Below, piece by piece: positions 13,738 through 19,669 of a DNA stretch of 19,669 nucleotides (positions are counted from its first letter, which is position 1; every line of letters begins with the position of its first letter). A program made the position numbers and the translations under genes. The notes beneath the pieces are model-generated. The model saw only the letters and a list, made by a program, of their open reading frames with translations, did not search any database and had not been told where the DNA came from. Source of the stretch: JBPCQA01 sp050998615 (GTDB lineage: Bacteria > Actinomycetota > Actinomycetes > Propionibacteriales > Nocardioidaceae); NCBI GenBank assembly GCA_050998615.1, contig JBPCQA010000058.1, positions 1-19,669 on the forward strand, in the 5' to 3' direction.

Positions 13738-15245
13738 CGACTTTCAACCGACGAAGTGCCGAGCCGCAACACGCCCTGACTCCGCACCTACTGTTTGCAC
13801 TGGCAGTCGTCTTTTTGAGTTTGACACTTATCACCTTGCGGAACGACAAGGCCGCTCTCGTGGCAGCAGTGCTGTGTCTCACAAGTGTCGGAGCTGCGGC
13901 AGCATTGACGGCCAGCGCGGGGTCCTTTCGGCGGAGCCTTGCTCACGGACGCTTCGGGACCTGGGCTTCGCTGTGGATTGCAGTTTCCTTTGGCCTAACG
14001 TCCCTCAGTTGGCGGAGCCCGCAGACGGGAACCGCGGCGCAAGTCTCCGTCCACAGTGTCGTGTTGGCCCTGCTTCTAGTCTCGTTCGCATGGACCATAT
14101 GGCTGGTCGGCTACATGCTACCGATAGGACGACGGCTCGGAACGGTTCTCGCTCCGCTCCTCGCTGGCCCCGTGCCCCGCGAGGCCACATACGGACGAGT
14201 GCTCTTGCTCTTCCTAATCGGACTACTAGGTCAGATGCTCAAGCTCGTCACGAATGGCTTCGGATATCTGGCCGACCCCACGGCGCAGATTGCCGCGCCG
14301 TCAATATTTGGCCAGGCAATCGAAATTTTGTCTTCCTTCGGGTACATGTCCGTGGCCGCTGCGTCATACCTGGCCTTCTGTGCGAATAACCGTCGACGAC
14401 AAACCTTTGCGGTTGCACTGTGCCTGATTCAATGCGCTTTCGGCCTCCTCAGCGGTACTAAACAGCCCATCGTCATCGCGGTATTGGCACTCGTTTTTGG
14501 TTATGCCGCCGCTCGACGCCGACTACCGCTACGACTGATGATCCCCGGCCTGGCCATATTCATCTTGGTTGTAATCCCCTTCAATGCCGCCTATCGCGGC
14601 ACCGTGCGGAGCGATCAAGGCACCCTCAACATTAGTCAGTCGGTCGCTGCAGCGCCAGCCATACTTTCGACGACCTTCACCGGCAGTGCTAGCCAGGCCA
14701 ATACCCTGAACGCGTCGACTGCGCTCTCCTTACGGCTGCGCGAGATCGACAGCGTCGCCATAACAGTCCAACGCACGCCCAAGGAGATCTCGTACGTGTC
14801 TCCAGCCAGCCTCTTGGTTGCGCCAGTCTTAGGCATCATACCCCGGGCCATCTGGCCGTCTAAGCCTGTTCTGGATGCTGGCTACAAGTTTACTCAAGAA
14901 TACTTCGGTCTACCGCCAGATGTCCACAGTTCGACCGCGGTCACCCCGTTCGCTGACTTGTTCCGCCGCGGCGGCTTGCCGGTTCTGTTGATAGGGATGA
15001 TCGCGCTAGGCATACTTTATCAAGTCGTCGATACAACGATTGCGTCGTTCCGCGACATACGCTATCTCTTCTTCGTGCTCGCGGGGTTTGCGCTTTTCGT
15101 CAAATTAGAAACCGACGCAGTTGCCATGCTGGCGAGCTTAGTGCCTTTTCTCCTCGCACCCGCAGTGGCTGGCCGCCTACTTAAGCCGCGTCTCGACACT
15201 ATGCGCCCGCGTCAATCGGTCAAGGCTGCAAAACCATGGCAATGA
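13734..15245 (+). CDS. Wzy-like polysaccharide polymerase
   Basis: A 503-residue integral membrane protein with about 11-12 hydrophobic segments. It includes LLFALAVVFLSLTLITL near the start, VLALLLVSFAWTIWLVGYML, LMIPGLAIFILVVIPF, and a terminal cluster. A large extracytoplasmic loop (about 290-400) contains AYRGTVRSDQ and later GIIPRAIWPSKP. That arrangement, and the low sequence conservation, are typical of Wzy/O-antigen polymerases, which join repeat units at the reducing end on the outer face. The ATG overlaps the upstream stop (ATGA). Codons are visibly more AT-rich than in the first 7 kb, suggesting separate ancestry. It is the last gene of the operon. No duplicated polymerase is visible. 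Confidence 0.82.
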   Translation: MTTFNRRSAEPQHALTPHLLFALAVVFLSLTLITLRNDKAALVAAVLCLTSVGAAAALTASAGSFRRSLAHGRFGTWASLWIAVSFGLTSLSWRSPQTGTAAQVSVHSVVLALLLVSFAWTIWLVGYMLPIGRRLGTVLAPLLAGPVPREATYGRVLLLFLIGLLGQMLKLVTNGFGYLADPTAQIAAPSIFGQAIEILSSFGYMSVAAASYLAFCANNRRRQTFAVALCLIQCAFGLLSGTKQPIVIAVLALVFGYAAARRRLPLRLMIPGLAIFILVVIPFNAAYRGTVRSDQGTLNISQSVAAAPAILSTTFTGSASQANTLNASTALSLRLREIDSVAITVQRTPKEISYVSPASLLVAPVLGIIPRAIWPSKPVLDAGYKFTQEYFGLPPDVHSSTAVTPFADLFRRGGLPVLLIGMIALGILYQVVDTTIASFRDIRYLFFVLAGFALFVKLETDAVAMLASLVPFLLAPAVAGRLLKPRLDTMRPRQSVKAAKPWQ

Positions 15246-15291
15246 GACCGCCGGTAAACCGCATGCCGGAGAGCCGCAGGTACGGGTTAAA

Positions 15292-15309
15292 GGCCCCGCA
15301 AACCGGGCC
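15292..15309 (+). terminator. Weak hairpin after the polymerase gene
   Basis: GGCCC (15292-15296) and GGGCC (15305-15309) can pair around an 8-nt loop, 46 nt after the polymerase stop. There is no T-run. It is a plausible but weak end for the operon. Confidence 0.25.
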
Positions 15310-15493
15310 GTCCAGCGGATCGGGCGGCGCTGACTGCCAACGGATTGGAATGAGCGGTTGACAAGGCTAGGCTTTCCTCTTGCCGGTTCTTTGCCTCTAC
15401 CATGCTTGGTCTCCGGATGACGGCGCAAGCGTGAGACGAGTCGCCCTCCCGGAGACGCGATAGACTGTAGCCAGGTGGCCCACTAAAGCTTGT

Positions 15494-15523
15494 TTGACAG
15501 CGATGGCATCGAATGACAACATT
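15494..15523 (+). promoter_or_regulatory. Candidate promoter of the second FkbM gene
   Basis: TTGACA at 15494-15499 is a consensus -35. AACATT at 15518-15523, after an 18-nt spacer, is a weak -10. The implied start point is at or next to ATG 15529, so the message would be leaderless, which fits the lack of a Shine-Dalgarno. Another TTGACA at 15358-15363 and a TAGACT at 15461-15466 are present in the 283-bp gap but lack good partners. Confidence 0.4.
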
Positions 15524-15528
15524 GTGCG

Positions 15529-16392
15529 ATGCAGTTCTACGGGCTTGCCATGCGTACCATCCGCGACACCGGCGCAGTCTTTCGCTCGGCATCACTGCCA
15601 TCGGCATGCCGGTGGACGGTGTCCGCCCTAACAAATGTGCGGACCGTGTACCGCGAACGATCTTTACGAGCCGCCGATTTTAGCTGGAAGAAGCATGGGG
15701 CGGTATTCCGGACGCGGCATGGCCCTGTGGTCCGGTTGCCCGGCGCATATACGGCTGGCGCGCGCGAAATGTACTGCAGGAATGTCTACCTACGGACCGG
15801 CCTCTCAATGCCGACGAGCGGGTGGACGATAGACCTCGGTGCGAATCGCGGGCTATTCTCGGTATGGGCTGCCTGCGCCGGCGCCCAAGCGGTTGCTATC
15901 GAGGCGCAACAAGACTTCGAAGGCGAGATTCGCGAACTGGCTCTCTATAATGACGTCGGCGATCGGGTGCACATTGTGACGGCGCTTATCGCGTCCAGCC
16001 GTGGAGACACTAGAGCTATTGGGGTGCTGGAGGACGACGGTCGGTGGGAATCCGCTACTCACGCCGGAGCCCTCCGACCCGGAAGAATGACATTGCGACA
16101 AATTCTCGACAAGTATGATATCGACCGCGTCGGCTTGTTAAAAATGGACATCGAGGGTGCCGAGTTTTCGGTTCTGAGCTCTGAAGATGACTTAACGTGG
16201 TTAGATATTGTGGACCAGATCGCGCTTGAGGTGCATCCCGACTTTGGAGACGCTGTGGCCCTAGTGAAAGTGCTCCAAGCCGCGGGATTCGCAGTCACAC
16301 TGTGCGATAATGACGGCCATGTGGTCGCGCCGACTGACGAAACACTGAACTACCTGTACTGCAGGCGGCTCGTGGTTGCTTCAGGGCCGTAG
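15529..16392 (+). CDS. Second FkbM-family methyltransferase
   Basis: A 287-residue SAM-dependent methyltransferase, distinct from the first in sequence. The SAM motif is IDLGANRGLFSVWAA (101-115), followed by VAIEAQ (Glu125), and the FkbM hallmark is LLKMDIEGAEFSVL (203-216). The end NYLYCRRL is a natural FkbM terminus, so the gene looks complete. An in-frame ATG at 15550 is an alternative start, and neither has a ribosome site. It lies 283 bp after the polymerase gene with its own promoter, not within the operon. Codon use is clearly more AT-rich (for example TTAAAA, TTAGATATT), which suggests recent acquisition. Immediately after its stop comes a tandem repeat and the broken end of a convergent glycosyltransferase gene. 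Confidence 0.88.
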   Translation: MQFYGLAMRTIRDTGAVFRSASLPSACRWTVSALTNVRTVYRERSLRAADFSWKKHGAVFRTRHGPVVRLPGAYTAGAREMYCRNVYLRTGLSMPTSGWTIDLGANRGLFSVWAACAGAQAVAIEAQQDFEGEIRELALYNDVGDRVHIVTALIASSRGDTRAIGVLEDDGRWESATHAGALRPGRMTLRQILDKYDIDRVGLLKMDIEGAEFSVLSSEDDLTWLDIVDQIALEVHPDFGDAVALVKVLQAAGFAVTLCDNDGHVVAPTDETLNYLYCRRLVVASGP

Positions 16393-16826
16393 AAGCGCAG
16401 GTGTAGGAGTGGTGTAGGAATGCCGTCGCCAGCCCATGTCACGGCCGCGCGGTTTGGAGTCGCCTCGCAACAGATACGGCGTGCGCTGCACCTTGCAAAG
16501 CACCATGGCGAACAGCATCCAGGGATGCGTAAAGCCGTGAATCACTACGACGTCTTGTGCTGCGAGCCACCGCACGAGACGCCAGGCCCTGATAGGTGCT
16601 CGGCGCTTCAGGCTCCTGCTGGACATGAAGTCAGATTTGTAGCCGGACATGAGGTCCATGTCCCACGCGACGGACTGGCCGAAGCCTACGTCCTCGTAGG
16701 CGTGCAGGCCTTCGTCAGATAGATATAAAACATCGAGCACGATCTTGCCGCCGGCCGAGAGCCGCTGAAACAGCGGCGCCTGGTACTGGATGGGTGCATC
16801 GCCAAGATGCCGAGCTTGGGAGGCAC
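16381..16826 (-). pseudogene. Broken GT4 glycosyltransferase (frameshift and truncation)
   Basis: Two lesions are visible. The expected start is GTG 16826, which overlaps the upstream gene's TAG as TAGTG. That frame reads PPKLGILAMHP and then fails at about 16793. The homologous sequence continues one frame over as IQYQAPLFQRLSAGGKIVL and LHAYEDVGFGQSVAWDMDL. Restoring one base there gives ILAMHPIQYQAPLF, a typical GT-B N-terminus. Downstream the frame runs through QDVVVIHGFTHPWM and TPYLLRGDSKPRG, then ends in YTTPTPALLRP at the tandem repeat, after only about 150 of the roughly 380 residues expected. The donor-binding domain is missing entirely. It overlaps the end of the convergent FkbM gene by 12 nt. 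Without the GT-B C-terminal half it cannot be active. Confidence 0.78.
16400..16420. repeat. Tandem 11-bp repeat at a recombination junction
   Basis: GGTGTAGGAGT (16400-16410) is followed directly by GGTGTAGGAAT (16411-16421, differing in one base). It lies 7 nt after the FkbM stop and encodes the aberrant YTTPTP tail of the truncated glycosyltransferase. It probably marks the junction between two gene blocks. Confidence 0.55.
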
Positions 16827-17788
16827 TATTCGCCCCCCGTCCGCTGAGTCAGCATCCTCGACTTACCGATGACACTGACCGACACCCGTTGCAGCGCCGG
16901 CCAGCTGCAGTTGCTTTCACCAGTTGCTCGATCCTCCCGTAGCGCCCGGGCAGTCATGCGAAACCACGCGTGATAGAGGCAGAAGCGGAGGCCTTGCTTT
17001 CCATCCAAAAATCCCGCCCTGACGATATACATGTAGCAGAAGATCCACATCCCGGGGAAGGGAAGCAGTACGTAGACCTCCTTCGCGAGGGCCCGACCAA
17101 ACGGCATTGGACTGTGGCGCCGAACTGCGATCAGCTTCCGGACCCTAGTTCGCTGGTTCGCATGAAGTTGTGAACTTGCGTCAAGCACCGCGTACTCGAC
17201 GTGCTTGTGCAGCCACGCGGCTAGGCCCTTGAGGTCTTCATCGATCAAGTCATTGCTCAGCTTGGCGGTCCGTCCGTGAATCGTGGGCCGCTCACCCGTC
17301 GAAGCGTGCACATACTCAGCGTCAGCGCGTCGCATCAGCCTGGTGATCCAAGAGCCCGTGTACCAACCGCAGTGTCGTATCCAAGATCCCTGAAAGATGA
17401 GCCTGAATCGCTGGCTAAAGGCTGACACGTCCCGGGTTTGGATTGCCGACTCGACCTCCGCAGCGAGACCGCTGCTTACCCACTCGTCTGCGTCGATGAA
17501 ATAAATCCATTCATTTGTGATCTGCGGAAGTCGGAGCGCAAACGCTCGTTGGGCTCCGAAGCCTAGCCATGCCTGATTCACAACTTCGGAACCCGACGCC
17601 GTTGCGAACTCTACGGTTCTGTCCGACGAGCCGGAGTCAATGACGATTACCTGGTCAGCCCAGCCGACCGAAGCTAGGCATCGCTCAATATTGAGTTCTT
17701 CGTTCCGCGTGAGAATCAGGACCGTGACCGGAACGGAGCGCAGGGAAGGCCCGGATACGCCATTGTATGGGGCAACAGTCTCGCTCAT
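16826..17788 (-). CDS. Family 2 glycosyltransferase (WaaE/KdtX-like)
   Basis: A 320-residue inverting GT-A enzyme. VTVLILTRNEELNIERCLASV (21-41) and VIVIDSGSSDRTVEFA (47-62) form the nucleotide-binding half. FIDADEWV (97-104) holds the metal-binding DxD-type site. The long C-terminal part contains GSWIRHCGWY and VRRHSPMPFGRAL, with two near-hydrophobic segments (VYVLLPFPGMWIFCYMYIV) that may dock it on the membrane. The layout matches WaaE/KdtX-like and teichuronic-type GT2 proteins that act on lipid-linked glycans. ATG 17788 overlaps the upstream stop as ATGA. The downstream GTG overlaps its own TAG, so this gene was once translationally coupled to the now broken GT4. Confidence 0.9.
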   Translation of the reverse strand: MSETVAPYNGVSGPSLRSVPVTVLILTRNEELNIERCLASVGWADQVIVIDSGSSDRTVEFATASGSEVVNQAWLGFGAQRAFALRLPQITNEWIYFIDADEWVSSGLAAEVESAIQTRDVSAFSQRFRLIFQGSWIRHCGWYTGSWITRLMRRADAEYVHASTGERPTIHGRTAKLSNDLIDEDLKGLAAWLHKHVEYAVLDASSQLHANQRTRVRKLIAVRRHSPMPFGRALAKEVYVLLPFPGMWIFCYMYIVRAGFLDGKQGLRFCLYHAWFRMTARALREDRATGESNCSWPALQRVSVSVIGKSRMLTQRTGGE

Positions 17789-18747
17789 TCTTCGCTCCTG
17801 CGCCCCAGAAGCAGGTCGAAGTAGCTCGCGGGATCGAAAGGTTCAGCGTCGGCAACAACGGCGCGGCCGGCGGCGACTTGGACTGCACCGCTCAGTGAGC
17901 CCTCGTCATTCGGGAAAAATCCGCAAAGCGCAGGCCCGGCAACCTCTCGGTTCTGTGCCGTGTCCTGAGCAATGACTGGGATTCCGTTGGCCCGGGCCTC
18001 GGCGAGCGGGTAGCCGAATGATTCCACTACCGTGGGGAAGAAGACGACGCTGCATGAGTTCCACTGGGATTCCAGGTCCCCCGGGGGAAGCCGACCGAGA
18101 AGTTTCACGCTTGGATGATCTGCGATGTGTTGAGGCACCTCACTTGTCGACGCGGTCAAGCGTAGTTGAAACTGAACGCTGACCTCGGACATTGCCGTAA
18201 GCAGCGAATCGATATGATTGGGCATCTTCTTGTAGGAAGCAAAAAGGACAGGCACAAGAATGAACGGATGTGCCTTTAGGCCTGCATCTCTGAATCTCAG
18301 TGGGGTCACCGGATGATGTCGGACCGTTACTCGCTCGGCGAGGCTCGGGTCCGTAGCGACAACGCGGTTTGCCATCTCCGTGCAGGGCACGACAATGATG
18401 TCAGCGCGCCGTGCCGCGGCGCGGACGACCGGGGTTTGCACGATTATGGAGCGGGGTCGAGACAGGGCCCCCGACGCCTCTGATTCAGTGAGAAAGTGAA
18501 GCGCGTTGCGTAATAGTACACAGCGCTGTCCCCTACCGCCGATAAAACTGACGTTATTGGTCGCCACGACCACACCCGCGCCGCGAGCCGCATACTCCCT
18601 CCACCCAAGCCAACGAGCCGTCAGGGGTGAGTTGCGGCCGATTATGCGCGCGTCTGTGTCACGCTGATCAACGTAGCTATCGAGCTCAGTCAGGAAACGT
18701 GCCGCCCCACCTTGGCTCGCACCTGCCACGTCGATAACGACACTCAT
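17785..18747 (-). CDS. Family 4 glycosyltransferase
   Basis: A 320-residue GT-B protein. It opens with MSVVIDVAGASQGGAARFLTE, and a Gly-rich acceptor-side loop follows the first strand. The donor domain contains ILVPVLFASYKKMPNHIDSL, VKLLGRLPPGDLESQW and the GT4 motif VVESFGYPLAEARANGIPVIA, in which two glutamates flank FGYPLA. Both its start and its stop are in ATGA overlaps with neighbours, so it is the middle of a tightly coupled minus-strand row. It probably adds a sugar to the growing repeat unit; donor unknown. Complete at both ends. Confidence 0.89.
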   Translation of the reverse strand: MSVVIDVAGASQGGAARFLTELDSYVDQRDTDARIIGRNSPLTARWLGWREYAARGAGVVVATNNVSFIGGRGQRCVLLRNALHFLTESEASGALSRPRSIIVQTPVVRAAARRADIIVVPCTEMANRVVATDPSLAERVTVRHHPVTPLRFRDAGLKAHPFILVPVLFASYKKMPNHIDSLLTAMSEVSVQFQLRLTASTSEVPQHIADHPSVKLLGRLPPGDLESQWNSCSVVFFPTVVESFGYPLAEARANGIPVIAQDTAQNREVAGPALCGFFPNDEGSLSGAVQVAAGRAVVADAEPFDPASYFDLLLGRRSEE

Positions 18748-19669
18748 AGCACAGGCATCATTGAGTCGCCTACAGTATTCGCCAGTAGCAATTCGATCGC
18801 TTTCAGCCCCCGCGTTTCGGACATCCAGCGCATATAGAAGTCGCGTGCTGACCGTCCCATGACGGCGCGCGACTTGGCGTCCATGTCCGAAAGTCGCTGG
18901 TAGGCCGCGGCGAGCTGGGCGACGTCACCCGGTGCCGCCCATATTCCCGCTTGGGCGTGCCGCACGATGCGAGCGGCCTCGCCTGCCGCGCTCACCACGA
19001 CTGGCGAGCCTGACGCGAAGGCCGCCTGGATCTTGCTGGGCAGCATCCTCTCGAAGGCCGATTCTGGCATCAGACTGACCAGTTGCGCATCGGCGCCCGC
19101 GTATAAGGCGCCCATCTGCGAAAGGGGGCGCGGGCCGAGAAATATGACATTCGTTGCGTCGATCTGCTGCGACAACAGGCGAAGTGATTGCTCCGCAACC
19201 CCCGAACCGACCAACTGCAGTCGGAATTCCGGATGCGACTCCATAACCTGTCGAGCTGCCCGTATTGCCGTCTCCAGTGCCTGCACGTGCCCCAAGGTGC
19301 CCGCGTACATGACAATCGTCTCGCCGCCTCCAGCTCTATTTGGCGGTCTGTCACTCGGCCGGAACACGCTCTCGTCCGTCCAGTTGTAGATTACTGTGGT
19401 GCGCTGGGATGGCGCACCTCGTGCAACCAGCTCATCGCGCATCGCCGGTGTGGTGGCGGCGACCTCGGATGCTCTTCGATAGATCTGGCTGCACCAACGC
19501 CGAATGAGGTCGGCCATGACTCGCGAGATCCAGCCTTCGCGGACAAAGCCGCTGTGCAAGACCGATTCGGGCCAGAGGTCTTGGACGTGCAGCAGCACTG
19601 GCTTGCCGAGTGCTCGCAGCGCCAGCACCGGCAAGCCGATCGTCGCCTCCGAGTAGAACGTGTAGACAG
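18744..19669 (-). CDS. Family 4 glycosyltransferase, 5' end cut by window (WcaI/WbuB-like)
   Basis: The frame is open to the window edge: upstream of an internal TTG at 19634 it still reads VYTFYSEATIGLPVLALRALG, so the true start lies outside. The visible part is at least 308 residues. HVQDLWPESVLHSG is the diagnostic N-domain motif of WbuB/WcaI-like GT4 enzymes. IYNWTDESVF and IVMYAGTLGHVQALE start the donor domain, and LVSLMPESAFERMLPSKIQAAFASGSPVVV carries the C-terminal donor-site motif. WbuB transfers L-FucNAc in O-antigen assembly, but sugar specificity cannot be assumed here. The stop overlaps the next start as ATGA. Confidence 0.9.
   Translation of the reverse strand, partial: VYTFYSEATIGLPVLALRALGKPVLLHVQDLWPESVLHSGFVREGWISRVMADLIRRWCSQIYRRASEVAATTPAMRDELVARGAPSQRTTVIYNWTDESVFRPSDRPPNRAGGGETIVMYAGTLGHVQALETAIRAARQVMESHPEFRLQLVGSGVAEQSLRLLSQQIDATNVIFLGPRPLSQMGALYAGADAQLVSLMPESAFERMLPSKIQAAFASGSPVVVSAAGEAARIVRHAQAGIWAAPGDVAQLAAAYQRLSDMDAKSRAVMGRSARDFYMRWMSETRGLKAIELLLANTVGDSMMPVL

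Noticed and set aside
15358..15373. TTGACA followed by TAGGCT as a promoter
   Set aside because: The two boxes are only 4 nt apart, and no -10-like hexamer occurs 16-18 nt after the TTGACA.
16761..16777. Perfect hairpin GCCGCTG-AAA-CAGCGGC
   Set aside because: It lies within the former coding part of the glycosyltransferase pseudogene (FQRLS), far from any gene end, so a terminator role is unlikely.

Overview
The window is high-GC, densely coded chromosomal DNA with GTG/TTG starts, many 4-nt ATGA/GTGA gene overlaps and actinobacterial family types (ACT-domain PheA beside a DUF4446 protein and a small HExxH metallopeptidase; DUF4012; an LPQTG wall protein). It fits a Gram-positive actinomycete. 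I cannot name the genus from sequence alone. No tRNA, rRNA, CRISPR array or intact insertion sequence was seen.

Layout. (1) 1-2047, conserved core: the 3' end of a zincin-like metallopeptidase gene, a long hairpin, the truncated remnant of a VapC/PIN toxin, then pheA (prephenate dehydratase) and a DUF4446 gene on the minus strand. (2) 2225-5304, galE followed by an island of two intact toxin-antitoxin modules facing away from each other: a Phd/YefM-RelE/ParE pair (minus) and an HTH antitoxin-RES toxin pair (plus). They share a 182-bp control region. It holds a TGTACA-centred palindrome, the core recognised by the YefM antitoxin, and an 18-bp near-palindrome. (3) 5345-7776, minus strand: a secreted LPQTG sortase substrate followed by a membrane-anchored DUF4012 protein with 13 consecutive arginines near its N-terminus. 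(4) 8076-15245, plus strand: a compact Wzx/Wzy-type polysaccharide operon (GT4 glycosyltransferase, FkbM methyltransferase, UDP-HexNAc 6-dehydrogenase, Wzx-like flippase, CgeB-like glycosyltransferase, Wzy-like polymerase). (5) 15529-16392, a separately promoted, visibly more AT-rich FkbM gene. (6) 16381-19669, minus strand: three glycosyltransferase genes in a coupled row, the first cut by the window edge, ending in a fourth that is a decayed pseudogene. It carries an N-terminal frameshift and is truncated where it meets the FkbM gene.

How it fits together. The glycosyltransferases, uronic-acid-forming dehydrogenase, FkbM methyltransferases, flippase and polymerase would build, O-methylate, flip and polymerise an acidic surface polysaccharide from lipid-linked repeat units. 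GalE could supply UDP-galactose. No priming phosphoglycosyltransferase and no chain-length or export component is present, so the locus must continue outside the window or depend on distant genes. The toxin-antitoxin cluster, the GC shift and the broken glycosyltransferase indicate that this is a recombining accessory region placed next to core metabolism.
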